Of a DNA stretch of 54,032 nt, positions 35,317 through 44,777 are shown piece by piece. Origin of the DNA: Candidatus Anammoxibacter sp. GTDB taxonomy: Bacteria > Planctomycetota > Brocadiia > Brocadiales > Anammoxibacteraceae. Where the stretch lies: assembly GCA_021777055.1 (NCBI GenBank), contig JAIQZO010000104.1, positions 1 through 54,032 on the forward strand, written 5' to 3'. Positions within the stretch are counted from its first letter, which is position 1; each line of letters opens with the position of its first letter. The notes beneath the pieces were generated by a model. It saw nothing but the letters and a program-made list of their open reading frames with translations. It had not been told where the DNA came from and searched no databases. A program made the translations under genes and the position numbers.

Positions 35317-36693
35317 TCAATTCTTTAAAGAGTGAGAATGTGGCCCAAGCCCCCATACAAACTGCAGTAACCCCTCATTGACACTTTCAAATCCCTCCAA
35401 TTCTCCATACCGATATTGCATTCTTACATATGAAGATTCTGTCATATGCCAAGTCATAATTGGATTTATGGCCCATTGATGTATATCATCATCATGACCA
35501 AGCTCAGACCAATCATAACGAACACCCGCATCAAGACTCCTGCTCAAATTATATTTCAGGAGTGAATAAAAACCTTTGCTTTTTACGTCCCTATCATCAA
35601 TATCGGCCACATAGATTTCATTTTGCCACAAAAGTTTCCGGTAACTATTGGGAAATCTATATCTAAAAGAGATTTGACCATTATGAATAGCAGTGGGTCC
35701 CCCTCCGTTGTCATCCCACATAACATGGTATCCTAAGGACGCATCGAAATTACGTGTAAAAGGGATATTAGCGTTTATCTTTGCAAGGAAGACGTGGTCT
35801 CGCCATTCGATAGGTTCACTCTCAAATATTGCCGATCTCTTCTCACCTTCTTCACCCTCTTCTTCATGCTCTTCTCCATGCTCTCCAAGCGATTTATCTC
35901 CGTCAAACATACCAAATCCCAGGGTTACAGGAATCTTTATCCAGGGAACAAGCATAGAAAGGTCAAAACCTTCATCAATATAACCCTCCGCGCCTAAAAA
36001 GTTCTGTACAGGAAGAGGAACATCCACATAATCTCTAGAGTGTTGATGAATAGGATTTACTTCTCCGAACCGTACCCTTTGTCTACCCACTATAAGGCTT
36101 GTGTTAAATGGCAAAGTCAAGAAATTGGCAAAGGCCTCTTCAATCTCAACCTTGCCCTCTTCTATCTCCCAAACAGGATAAAACTCGGCCTTAACACCAG
36201 GATAGATATATCCTTGTATAGAGAGTTCGACTTCCCTAAAATAAAGATCGTTATCCGTAAATTCCCCCACACCTTTCGATTGATCGCTAAAATGGTAAAA
36301 TGTATCAGCAATAACGCTTATATCGGGATTTAAGAGAGATCCTTTTGTTCCGTAAAATGGTTTTCTCCTCTCCTCTTCCCTATCTCTTCTATCGGCTTCT
36401 TGCGAAAAGCTGACCTTCTCTTCCAGTTCCATAATCCTCTCTTCATACTTTTGATCTTGAATTTGAACTTGAATTTGCTCCTGTTCTCTTACATAAACTT
36501 CCTGTGAATATTTAACCTTTCTTTCCAATTCTACTATTTTGCTTTTGTAATCCTGCTCCATCCTTCGAAATGCATTTTTCAATTGATTTAGTTCAGACAT
36601 CACGTTTTCCATGTTATTCCCCTCTGTTGCATATGTGTACCTATAGAAAAAAAGTGATGTAAAGGAAATCAAAAAGATAATAAAATACTTCAT
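35317..36693 (-). CDS. Outer-membrane porin-like protein of the zinc locus
   Basis: 458 residues. A signal peptide (to about residue 22) is followed by a charged coiled coil (about 30-110, rich in Glu, Lys and Gln), then a beta-barrel with alternating strands (GYIYPGVKAEFYPVWEIEEGKVEIEEAFANF and others) like the phosphate-selective/O-P porin type. One loop is strikingly acidic with His (GEHGEEHEEEGEEGE, about 275-290), a likely cation-attracting segment. The last residues are HSHSLKN rather than a terminal Phe. AGGAGGTAGG lies just before the ATG. Position with znuABC suggests passage of Zn2+ or a zinc complex; this is inference. Confidence 0.85.
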   Translation of the reverse strand: MKYFIIFLISFTSLFFYRYTYATEGNNMENVMSELNQLKNAFRRMEQDYKSKIVELERKVKYSQEVYVREQEQIQVQIQDQKYEERIMELEEKVSFSQEADRRDREEERRKPFYGTKGSLLNPDISVIADTFYHFSDQSKGVGEFTDNDLYFREVELSIQGYIYPGVKAEFYPVWEIEEGKVEIEEAFANFLTLPFNTSLIVGRQRVRFGEVNPIHQHSRDYVDVPLPVQNFLGAEGYIDEGFDLSMLVPWIKIPVTLGFGMFDGDKSLGEHGEEHEEEGEEGEKRSAIFESEPIEWRDHVFLAKINANIPFTRNFDASLGYHVMWDDNGGGPTAIHNGQISFRYRFPNSYRKLLWQNEIYVADIDDRDVKSKGFYSLLKYNLSRSLDAGVRYDWSELGHDDDIHQWAINPIMTWHMTESSYVRMQYRYGELEGFESVNEGLLQFVWGLGPHSHSLKN

Positions 36694-37178
36694 TACCTAC
36701 CTCCTTTATAAAAGATGCCGTTACAAATTAACGCACCGCTCCTGTATAAAAGCCACAAGCAGTGATAACGACATAACTTAATGATAATAAAATGATAAGG
36801 AAGGTGCATGTAATAAATTACACATGTAACACGCAAATTAACGTTAGATTTGTTCAAACTGATTTGAACCATATCGAAAGCGCGGCCTTAGCAGCATTGA
36901 GGATTTGGCGGTTGAAGTCTGGACAAAGATAATGCGAAGATGGGTGTTACATGTATAGTTTATTACATGCACCTTCTTGAGTTTAGAGGTAACCGTCCAC
37001 ATAGTGCTATTCAATATACAGACGCCGTCTATGGTCACAATACCATATATTGAGTACAAGTAGTGTAAAAGTTCTTATCTACGGATTACAATAGAACAAC
37101 ACTGGTTCACAACATAGTAAGATTAAAACCATGTTGTAACATATTTTGTGATTTGTAGGCACCCTGTGAACGGATACG
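36694..37178. repeat. Gap with a 180-bp foldback element (36798-36978)
   Basis: Arms of about 34 bases (AAGGTGCATGTAATAAAT at 36801 and the complement ending ATTACATGCACCTTCTT at 36978) bracket a core that resembles the relic at 17059-17189. The core reads RKRGLSSIEDLAVEVWTKIM in one frame. It separates the His-rich secreted gene from the porin gene. The remainder, 36979-37178, has short inverted words near GAGGTAACCGTCC but no gene. Confidence 0.82.
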
Positions 37179-37565
37179 TTAAGAAATCGTCAAAGGAGGA
37201 GATCGGTTTGAGAATTTGAAGAATATGGCATTATCGATATAACAACCATTGCAATTTGATAAGGCAACGTTTTGCGGAACAAGACATATATTAGACGTCG
37301 TGAAACTACTATCAATGTCTTGCAATAATACTTTACAGACAAAGCAGTGTGCAGGATCATGACTATCATGACCATCATGATGATGGTGGGTCGGGTTATT
37401 ACACGGAGCACTTCCATCACAGGTTGAATTTATTTGTTCCCCTGTGTGACACTCCGAGCAATGATCTTCTTCGTGTTGTTCGTGAAGATGGTGTACTAAC
37501 GGAACACCCAACAACTGAAAAAAATAAAAGCAGAGTAAAAGATATATAATCCTATTGATTTTCAT
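37179..37565 (-). CDS. His/Cys-rich secreted protein, putative zinc binder
   Basis: 128 residues with a signal peptide (IIYLLLCFYFFQLLGVPL). The mature part is full of metal ligands: HHLHEQHEEDHCSECH, NNPTHHHHDGHDSHDPAHC and FVCKV; Cys pairs CSEC and CFVC are visible. It could store or hand over zinc in the periplasm or sense it. It is the first gene of the zinc locus; a stretch with repeated TTGAGTATA words lies upstream. Similar small His-rich proteins elsewhere accompany metal transporters; no family name is claimed. Confidence 0.75.
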   Translation of the reverse strand: MKINRIIYLLLCFYFFQLLGVPLVHHLHEQHEEDHCSECHTGEQINSTCDGSAPCNNPTHHHHDGHDSHDPAHCFVCKVLLQDIDSSFTTSNICLVPQNVALSNCNGCYIDNAIFFKFSNRSPPLTIS

Positions 37566-37627
37566 AATAATGAAAAATTAGCACATACTGAAGACTTTTT
37601 AGCTCTTAAATTAGAGCTTACAACGAG

Positions 37628-37665
37628 TTGAGTATAACAAATACATTTGAGTATAACAAATACAA
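37628..37665. promoter_or_regulatory. Tandem 19-bp direct repeat upstream of the zinc locus
   Basis: TTGAGTATAACAAATACAT (37628-37646) is followed at once by a near-identical copy (37647-37665). The core TTGAGTATA recurs inverted at 37728-37737 and direct at 37769-37778. Four copies of the word within 150 bases before the His-rich gene look like regulator sites, possibly for a zinc-responsive repressor; this is inference. Confidence 0.6.
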
Positions 37666-37782
37666 TAGTTACCCTTGGCTCTATAAAAACGTATTCAGTC
37701 CAAAATGAAACTTTCTATACTATCAAGCTATACTCAACGGGACCATAAATATTCCATTTATGACACCATTGAGTATACATTT

Positions 37783-39600
37783 CTACTCCCGTTCCCTGAT
37801 GTTAAATTCCAACTTCCATCTTCTCTTTTCATCATCTCTGCTTACACACCATATTTCCAGGGAGCCTACTTCTGTTAATTTCATGTTTAACCAAACCGGT
37901 ATTATCTTTCCACCTTCATCTGCGGAGTCCGGTGTCATCTCTGCATCCATAGTCGTAACCTCTTCAATCTCTCCACTCCAGTCTTCCACAATCTGCCCAG
38001 CATCATCTTTCTTCCTCACATTTGAAGAAAGCAGATGAAATACCGCCGGTTCTCCCACTACAAGTCCAAATTCCTGCTGGCGAATATCTACATCAGTCCC
38101 TTCCTCCTGTCCAAAGGGAACGATGCACAAGGCCATCATTGGAGCAGGTATACCCGGCACAGCAGGCATAGAACTCTCAATTCCAATATAATAAGCGTGC
38201 GCGGTACCGCCCTTAATGCGAATCCCTTTTCCCTGTCTGGCAAGTCCATAGTAAGCAGCTCCGCTAGCAACTGAAAGGTCCAGATCCTTTGAAGTAAGAG
38301 TCTTTATCTCCTCTTTACTACTCCCCCATTTGTTGAGAACGGTCAGTATCCTCTGCCGCATGGCATCAGATTTCATAACGCCACCGTTAAAAAGAATTGA
38401 GGATGGGTATGGAACATTGGAAGATTCTTCCCCACTCTCTGACTGCTGAGAGAGAAAGTGAGCAAGGTGACGACTTACGGCCGGGTCTGCTTCGTAAGGA
38501 AGTCCCATCTCCCGCATACCGACTTTACTTTTCTTAACAGGAAAGTCACTACTTTCACAAATGGGCAGAAAACCTTCAATAAGTACATCTTCCAGCTCTT
38601 TCCGTGTAAGTTCGGATGTAATTGTACTTTTTATTAAAGACGATCCTCTGCCTAGAACCGAAATAGCCTCTTTCTTTATTGACGAATCATTAAGGATTTT
38701 CTCTTTCGCTACTCTACAACAGTGAACAAGCCCTCGAAACTGCCAGGAATCAAGTTTCGTACCCTTTGCCACTAACTTTGCATTAACCGCATAAGCAAGA
38801 GTAAGGTCCATATTATCTCCACCAAGCAATATATGATTACCCACTGCAACACGTTTAAGGGTCATGTTACCTTCTTCATCTGCAACCTGTATGAGGCTAA
38901 AGTCTGTGGTTCCACCACCAACATCGCAAACAAGAATTGACTCGCCAGCTTTTACCACCTTCCTCCAATTTTCCTGCGATTCTATCCACGAATAAAAAGC
39001 CGCCTGTGGTTCTTCGAGAAGGGTAAGGTTTGGCAATCCTGCCGCATCTGCCGCTTTAAGGGTCAAATCGCGAGCAACAGCATCAAATGATGCAGGTACA
39101 GTCAGGAATATTTGCTGCCTTTCCAAGAGAGCACTTTCATCATCTTTGGCCATTGTGTCATTCCACGCTCCCTTAATATGCTTAAGCAGATAAGAAGATG
39201 CTTCTACAGGTGAAATCTTTTTTACATCAGGAGGGCTATCCCAAGGCAATATCGAGGACGAGCGGTCTACCCCACTGTTAGAGAGCCATGATTTACTTGA
39301 TGACACTAACCGATTAGGTATATCCGGTCCCCTTTTTCTTGCAAATTCACCAACTGCAATGCTGGCCTCTTCATCCCATGGCAGTGCCATACTTCCACCT
39401 GGAACATCATGTTCCCCTGGCAAAAAAAGAAACGAAGGAAGCAAAGGTTGTTCTTTTACTTCTCCCGGTGCGACAATCTGTGGTATTTGGAAGGTGGAAA
39501 TTGAAGGTTTTTCATCCTCTTTTAAATTTGCGTCTGTGTATGCCAATACACAGTGTGTAGTTCCAAGGTCAATTCCAACTATATATTTAACATTTTCCAA
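37783..39600 (-). CDS. Hsp70-family chaperone-like ATPase (DUF2760-associated)
   Basis: 605 residues. The Hsp70 ATPase domain is clear: VGIDLGTTHCVLAY, LTVPASFDAVARDLTLKAADAAGL, LLEEPQAAFYSW, VCDVGGGTTDFSLI and a GGV-type ligand site (LFNGGVMKSDAMRQ). The C-terminal part is shorter and unlike the DnaK peptide-binding domain. The start is TTG: AAGGAG stands 8 bases before it, and the sequence there has no in-frame ATG. The DUF2760 gene 632 bases upstream is a known companion of this Hsp70 subgroup, so they likely act together; client unknown. Confidence 0.9.
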   Translation of the reverse strand: MENVKYIVGIDLGTTHCVLAYTDANLKEDEKPSISTFQIPQIVAPGEVKEQPLLPSFLFLPGEHDVPGGSMALPWDEEASIAVGEFARKRGPDIPNRLVSSSKSWLSNSGVDRSSSILPWDSPPDVKKISPVEASSYLLKHIKGAWNDTMAKDDESALLERQQIFLTVPASFDAVARDLTLKAADAAGLPNLTLLEEPQAAFYSWIESQENWRKVVKAGESILVCDVGGGTTDFSLIQVADEEGNMTLKRVAVGNHILLGGDNMDLTLAYAVNAKLVAKGTKLDSWQFRGLVHCCRVAKEKILNDSSIKKEAISVLGRGSSLIKSTITSELTRKELEDVLIEGFLPICESSDFPVKKSKVGMREMGLPYEADPAVSRHLAHFLSQQSESGEESSNVPYPSSILFNGGVMKSDAMRQRILTVLNKWGSSKEEIKTLTSKDLDLSVASGAAYYGLARQGKGIRIKGGTAHAYYIGIESSMPAVPGIPAPMMALCIVPFGQEEGTDVDIRQQEFGLVVGEPAVFHLLSSNVRKKDDAGQIVEDWSGEIEEVTTMDAEMTPDSADEGGKIIPVWLNMKLTEVGSLEIWCVSRDDEKRRWKLEFNIRERE

Positions 39601-40232
39601 GAGTATATCTCCTTGACTAAATTTAATTATTAATTGCGCTACTCATAAAATCCTAAACTGATGATTTGGCCTAACAAAGAAACTTTTGGAAGATTTTACG
39701 AAATGTTTATACTATTTGCAGTAAGGTGCGCCTACTTTTAGTTATAATCAAATTATTGAAGTATCAATTACGTACAAACAAGTTTGTACGTGCAAGCTGT
39801 ATTTTCTATAATTAGAACGTAAATTTGATTGCAGTTTCCAGGCAATATAGTATTTCCATATAAAAAACTTCTTTTTTGAAAGAAATTTCTATATGACTGG
39901 AGCAGTCTTGCAGACAGCTTCTAAACGTTTTTTTACAACCTTAATCTCACCTATCTTTTTGAGTCTTTTCTCTCATCAAACTAGAAGACTGATTTCAGAA
40001 ACCCTTGCCCCTGAAGGGGCAACGAAGTCAGCCCACTGAGTTGGCTGTGTATCAAATGATGTCCAGCTCTAAATAAGCCCCGCTAGGGGCGGCAGAAATG
40101 TTTTGTCCCCAAATTAGTTCCCATAGCTTACGCTATGGGCTAACTTCGGTCGTCCCATAAGGGACTTTTATTTTGGAAGAAACCATTTCCACTAAAATCA
40201 ATTTGTTGATTCTTGTCCCATAATGTTATTTC
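39601..40232. repeat. Repeat-filled gap: palindrome, family A end fragment and a cluster of REP-like hairpins
   Basis: No gene. A palindrome with arms ACGTACAAAC/GTTTGTACGT lies at 39770-39791. A fragment like the TAGTATTAC end of family A lies at 39846-39895. Four short hairpins, each with a 4-base loop, follow at 40007-40020 (GCCCC-TGAA-GGGGC), 40076-40090 (GCCCC-GCTA-GGGGC), 40120-40139 (CCCATAGC-TTAC-GCTATGGG) and 40152-40165 (GTCCC-ATAA-GGGAC). Confidence 0.85.
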
Positions 40233-40973
40233 TTAAAGTATCTCCACTTCGGCAGGAGCAACAACATTGTTCTTCTCACTGGTGGCTGTAAGTTTCGGAA
40301 GCTTAACATTCACTGCCCGCCATCCTCTATGCCTCAAAACTCCTCTAAATGGCGGATCACCTTTAACGTTACCAGTTAACTGTATTGCCTGAGAATCAAA
40401 ACCTTCCTCAACATCAACCTCTTGCCCTTCTTCATCTTTAAAAACAGGCTCAAGACGAACATGTTCATTTAATGTTGCTTTGCAATCTGATTGTATGTTA
40501 CGAACAGCGGCCCCAATCTGAGCATCATCATACTGGCTTAGATTCTCCTGCAAGAAATCAACGAGCCTCCCCTGCCTCTGAAGTATAACCAGCATCTGCA
40601 GGCTCGCCCTGATAGAAGGTTGGTTAATATCCAGATCAGACAATGATCCCTTTTTCTCTTTCTTTGGTTTTTCCTGTACCGGTTTACTTTTACTTTCAAC
40701 TGTAACATCGCTGGCTATTAACTTATTTCCGAAATAACTGACTAATATCCATGAAATAACGGTAAGTCCTACTCCGGCTCCCAGTAGAATTGGTATGGAA
40801 TTGCGTTCTGCTTTATGTAAGAAATTGGTGAGATTTTCTAGCGCAGGGAACGGTTCAACCCATTCATCCACGCCCCAGTATACATACCGTAATAGAAAGA
40901 AGCAAAGTGCAATAAATGCAGCATTAGAAAGTGAAATAATTAACAGTGAACGTAAAGTAATAGATTTTTTCAT
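40233..40973 (-). CDS. DUF2760-domain membrane protein, partner of Hsp70-like protein
   Basis: 246 residues. Two membrane helices (about 9-30 and 58-79) are followed by a Lys-rich linker and the DUF2760 domain: SLQMLVILQRQGRLVDFLQENLSQYDDAQIGAAVRNI, then LTGNVKGDPPFRGVLRHRGWRA and the C-terminal NNVVAPAEVEIL. Members normally occur next to a diverged Hsp70, as here. The DUF3731 protein often found as a third member is not seen in the window. Function unknown. Confidence 0.92.
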   Translation of the reverse strand: MKKSITLRSLLIISLSNAAFIALCFFLLRYVYWGVDEWVEPFPALENLTNFLHKAERNSIPILLGAGVGLTVISWILVSYFGNKLIASDVTVESKSKPVQEKPKKEKKGSLSDLDINQPSIRASLQMLVILQRQGRLVDFLQENLSQYDDAQIGAAVRNIQSDCKATLNEHVRLEPVFKDEEGQEVDVEEGFDSQAIQLTGNVKGDPPFRGVLRHRGWRAVNVKLPKLTATSEKNNVVAPAEVEIL

Positions 40974-41461
40974 GTTGCGAAAGACCTCCTTAGTGAGTCT
41001 TATTTATGTAATTATTCAGAATACAGAATTCAGGAGCCAGAATTCTGAATATAGGACTGGTTTTCAAGTCAACATTTTAAACAGATCAGATGCAAAAGAA
41101 GCACTCTACCAACCAGTTAAAAGGTATCAGTATTGTATATGCTTAGTAATCAAATAAATCTTTGTTACCCTGCAGCATAGCATAGAAAATTTTGTCAATT
41201 TTAAATATATTTACGGCCTTTTTCAAGGAGTCTTTTCAATTTAAACTGATTTATTCTCAATGTAATCGAAATCAACCGTTTAGACTCCCATCTTTGGGAT
41301 ATCTTTGAATGTTATTTAATCGTTATCTACACGGCATAGTGAAGGATACACAGATGGATCTATCAATCATAACATACAAATCTAACCAGGACATAAATCA
41401 CTAAATGTCCTATTTTTTAGCACTTCGGGCATCGCATACAAAAACAGGAGTCCGAGCACTA
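40974..41461. repeat. Gene-free stretch with a family B fragment (41016-41051)
   Basis: The fragment contains CAGAATACAGAATTCAGGAG followed by CCAGAATTCTG, resembling the ATTCTGTATTC-rich part of family B. The rest shows no gene. The promoter of the DUF2760 and Hsp70 pair should lie near 40980-41010, where AAGGAGG precedes the DUF2760 start. Confidence 0.55.
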
Positions 41462-42709
41462 CTAACCGGCTAAATATCCAAATTTTTTAACAAATGCTTC
41501 AGGTTTGCGGTTAGAAAGTTTTGCGTATTTTTCAATAGATTCTTTGTTCTGGAAGTCATCCTTATTAAGCTTTATCATATATTCACATGCAACTTCGTAC
41601 GATTCCGTATCAACGTCAACAAGGCGGATCTTTGTCTTTCCAGTCACATCATCAATTGAATCTTTGAAACAAAGAGGTTCAATCTTACCACCAATGAGCG
41701 TTACCATTGCACCTGAACCACCGTTCATGAGAAACTTCACTGCACCATAACCTAAATCCCTTGTGTATTCCTTGTCAAAAGGTATGGGAGACGCACACCG
41801 AAGCTCATATCCTATATCTTTGTCCACCAGGGTAATCTTCAAGCCGTTCTTTTTCAGTCTCTTCTTCAGCTCATTCTTTATTATCTTCCCTAGATCGATC
41901 TCCGCAATCCTCACATTATCGTGTTCATCTTTTTCTACACAGGTAAGTTCTTTCAGCTCGTTTTCGTCAATCTTTAAAGCTAAGCCTTCCGCTAGAATTG
42001 CAACACCGTAATCCTTACCCAATGCCAATCGTTTAATAATGCTGCCTTCAATAATATCACAGACAACGGCAATGCTTATTTTCTCCTGTGGAAATTCTTC
42101 TGGAATAATAGCAAGTGTTGCACCTGCAGCCTTACATATTCCAATTGCAAGATGTCCAGCCTTTCTACCCATGGTAACAATCAAATACCAGCGGCCGGTC
42201 GTTTTGGAGTCTTCCATTATATTCCTGACGATATTTACACCCGCATGCCTTGCAGTTTGAAATCCAAACGTTGAAATTCTATTGGGCAAGGGAAGATCAT
42301 TGTCTATTGTTTTTGGGACATGCACGATCTTAAGACTGCCGTTTGCCAGCCGTTCAATCTCACTGGCAGTAAACATGGTGTCGTCACCACCAATAGTTAT
42401 AAGATAGTCTATCTCCATTTCCCTAAATATTTCCAGAACGTGATCCATCATTTCAGGGTACTTTGTGGGATTAACCCTGGAAGTCCTTAAGATAGACCCT
42501 CCGTTAAAATGAATACGGGAGACATCCTTTAATTTTAATTCCTTAATGCGTGATTTATCGCCCTTAGAAATCCATTTAAATCCATCGACTATACCTAGAA
42601 CCCTAATACCTCTCTTTATCGCTTCAATTGATGCCGCACTTATAATACCGTTGATTCCTGGTGCAGGTCCTCCTCCCACCAGGATTGCCATTGTTTTCTT
42701 TTTTTCCAT
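41462..42709 (-). CDS. 6-phosphofructokinase, pyrophosphate-type
   Basis: Glycolytic kinase of about 415 residues. GGDDT (residues 111-115 of the longer frame) in place of the GGDGS of ATP enzymes, PKTIDNDLP and MGRKAGHLA point to PPi as phosphate donor, which would make the step reversible. GGGPAPGIN forms the N-terminal nucleotide/PPi loop. The longer frame to 42721 begins at a TTG inside the ribosome site (GAGG); an ATG at 42709 has proper spacing. It stands upstream of no obvious operon partner; guaB lies 91 bases away on the same strand. Confidence 0.93.
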   Translation of the reverse strand: MEKKKTMAILVGGGPAPGINGIISAASIEAIKRGIRVLGIVDGFKWISKGDKSRIKELKLKDVSRIHFNGGSILRTSRVNPTKYPEMMDHVLEIFREMEIDYLITIGGDDTMFTASEIERLANGSLKIVHVPKTIDNDLPLPNRISTFGFQTARHAGVNIVRNIMEDSKTTGRWYLIVTMGRKAGHLAIGICKAAGATLAIIPEEFPQEKISIAVVCDIIEGSIIKRLALGKDYGVAILAEGLALKIDENELKELTCVEKDEHDNVRIAEIDLGKIIKNELKKRLKKNGLKITLVDKDIGYELRCASPIPFDKEYTRDLGYGAVKFLMNGGSGAMVTLIGGKIEPLCFKDSIDDVTGKTKIRLVDVDTESYEVACEYMIKLNKDDFQNKESIEKYAKLSNRKPEAFVKKFGYLAG

Positions 42710-42799
42710 CATGTTCCTCAATTATTAATTAATTAAACCGTTATTTTTTTGCAATAACAAATACTTTTGTCTGGCAAAAATTAAAAAAAAAAATGTTAT

Positions 42800-44320
42800 T
42801 TAACCGGAAATACTTGACCTTACCATCCCAAATGTAGGATCGGTAAACGCCTGCAGGCTATGTACAGAACCTTCCCTTTGTGCAGAATGAGACCTCTCTT
42901 CAAAGTTAAGCCTGCCGTCTTCAAGAGCCTTATGCAAATCAGGTATGGTTTTACAACCAATACTCTGCAGAGAATGAGTTAGACCCTGTCGCAAATATGG
43001 GACAAATTGTAATATTGATCCTTTGTCCACCACAGCACCGGACACACCCTGTGGAAATGTGCACCTCTCGGTATCCGCATAGTACCGTTTTGCCCCTCCT
43101 TTTTCCATAGCTTCGGGAGATGCCATCCCCCTATATTTTTTCAAATGAATGCCATCTTTATAATAGTACTCACCGGGAGCTTCTCTTGTCCCTGCAAGCA
43201 GAGAACCCATCATTACCGCGCTTGCACCAACTGCTATAGCTTTTGTTATATGTCCTACATTCGCAATGCCACCATCTGCAATAATTGGTATATTTGCATA
43301 CTCCCGTGCAAACTTTGCACAGTTATAGACGGCCGTTCCCTGTGCCCTACCAACAGCAAGTGTTTCCTGCGTAATACATATAGAACCAGACCCCATGCCA
43401 ACCCGCAGAGAATCCACACCTGCATCAATAAGAGATTTGCACTGTTTTGCGGTTACGACATTTCCTCCAACAACCTGAATGTCAGGATACTTACTCTTTA
43501 TATATTTAATTAAATTAATCTGGTATATTGAATTTCCCTGCGACGAATCAATTACAATAACATCAACTCCAACCTTCACTAGCTCAGCCAATCGTTCTCT
43601 ATCTTCATCTCTTGTAGAAATAGAAGCCCCGGCGATAAGTTGTTTTTGCCTGTTTTTAGAGGCATTTGGAAAATCTTTATTCTTTAACAGATCATTTCTA
43701 CTCATTAATGATACGAGGTTTCCATCCTTGTCAACTATGGGCAATTTCCCTTTCTTACTCTCTTTCAGTATTTTATTACCTTCTACAAGGGTTATTCCTG
43801 CCTCTCCGGCAACAACCCCTTTTGTCATTACATCTGAAAGTTTTTTTGTAAGATCTTCCTCAAATGAAACATCCCTTCTAGTGACGATACCAATCAGTTT
43901 TGAGTTAAGTTTACCGTTTTCCGTAACAGGAATCCCAGAGAACCCGTAAGATTTCTTTATTTCGTATACATCATTCACTGTATTCTCCGGCCCTAATACT
44001 AAAGGTTCTGTTATAAATCCGTTTTCAAACCTTTTTACCTTGCTGATCTCCTCCACCTGTTCCGGTATAGAGTTATTATAATGAATTATCCCTATACCCC
44101 CTAACAACGCAAGACTTATAGCCATCCTTGATTCTGTTACCGTATCCATTGGTGAACTTACAAACGGGCGCTTGATCTTTAAATATTTTGTGAGATTAGT
44201 TTCCAGCGAGATATCGTCAATTGAGAAATCTATATATCCTGGCAGGATAATAAAATCGTCATACGTCACACCTAAACCTTTTCTAAAAAAAGTTTTGGCA
44301 TCAATGTTATCGGTCTCCAT
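42800..44320 (-). CDS. guaB: Inosine-5'-monophosphate dehydrogenase
   Basis: Converts IMP to XMP, the first step to GMP. The ATG at 44320 follows AAGG by 8 bases. GLGVTYDDFIILPGYIDFS opens the barrel, a CBS pair fills about residues 95-215, and the catalytic loop Cys is in GMGSGSICITQETLAVGRAQ. The flap AKRYYADTE and PQGVSGAVVDKGS are present. The C-terminus continues about 30 residues past the usual end with no recognised motif. It is on the same strand as the PFK gene. Confidence 0.95.
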   Translation of the reverse strand: METDNIDAKTFFRKGLGVTYDDFIILPGYIDFSIDDISLETNLTKYLKIKRPFVSSPMDTVTESRMAISLALLGGIGIIHYNNSIPEQVEEISKVKRFENGFITEPLVLGPENTVNDVYEIKKSYGFSGIPVTENGKLNSKLIGIVTRRDVSFEEDLTKKLSDVMTKGVVAGEAGITLVEGNKILKESKKGKLPIVDKDGNLVSLMSRNDLLKNKDFPNASKNRQKQLIAGASISTRDEDRERLAELVKVGVDVIVIDSSQGNSIYQINLIKYIKSKYPDIQVVGGNVVTAKQCKSLIDAGVDSLRVGMGSGSICITQETLAVGRAQGTAVYNCAKFAREYANIPIIADGGIANVGHITKAIAVGASAVMMGSLLAGTREAPGEYYYKDGIHLKKYRGMASPEAMEKGGAKRYYADTERCTFPQGVSGAVVDKGSILQFVPYLRQGLTHSLQSIGCKTIPDLHKALEDGRLNFEERSHSAQREGSVHSLQAFTDPTFGMVRSSISG

Positions 44321-44440
44321 ACAAAACACCTTGTCTAAAGAAAATTAATTGTTAATAAATAAATGGCAAAGGAATTCAAGAGTATTTACATTGTAAACTA
44401 TTATTAACCAGTTTTTATAGATATACTTCGAACTTTTTCT

Positions 44441-44732
44441 CTTATAATGCGGCTAAGCCGCAACCAGAATACAGGAGTCAGGAGACAGAATTCAGAATAA
44501 AGAATAGATTTAAGTACCTGAACATTATTAATAATATTTTATTTACGTAACTACTGCACGTACAACAATTGAGCATATAAATAATATTGTCCAAGTACTT
44601 ATGATTATTTTATATTTGTATTCACTTCCTGAAGCACATTTTCTATTATTCTGAATTCTGACTCCTGTATTCTGTATTCCAAAAACTACAAAATCTTAAA
44701 AAAAAAGAAGTTTTTATAAAGTAATACTATAA
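44441..44732 (-). repeat. Family B short repeat, copy B2
   Basis: On the plus strand it begins ATAATGCGGCTAAGCCGCAA and ends TTTTTATAAAGTAATACTAT. Reverse-complemented, it matches B1 in order: the AT-rich start, GATTTTGTAG, CAGGAAGTGAATACAAAT, and two words of the ATTCTGTATTC type. It fills most of the gap between priA and guaB and has no coding potential. Confidence 0.85.
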
Positions 44733-44777
44733 AGAGCAAATTATTAATTATAAACAGCTCTGCGTCAAACTTTTTTT

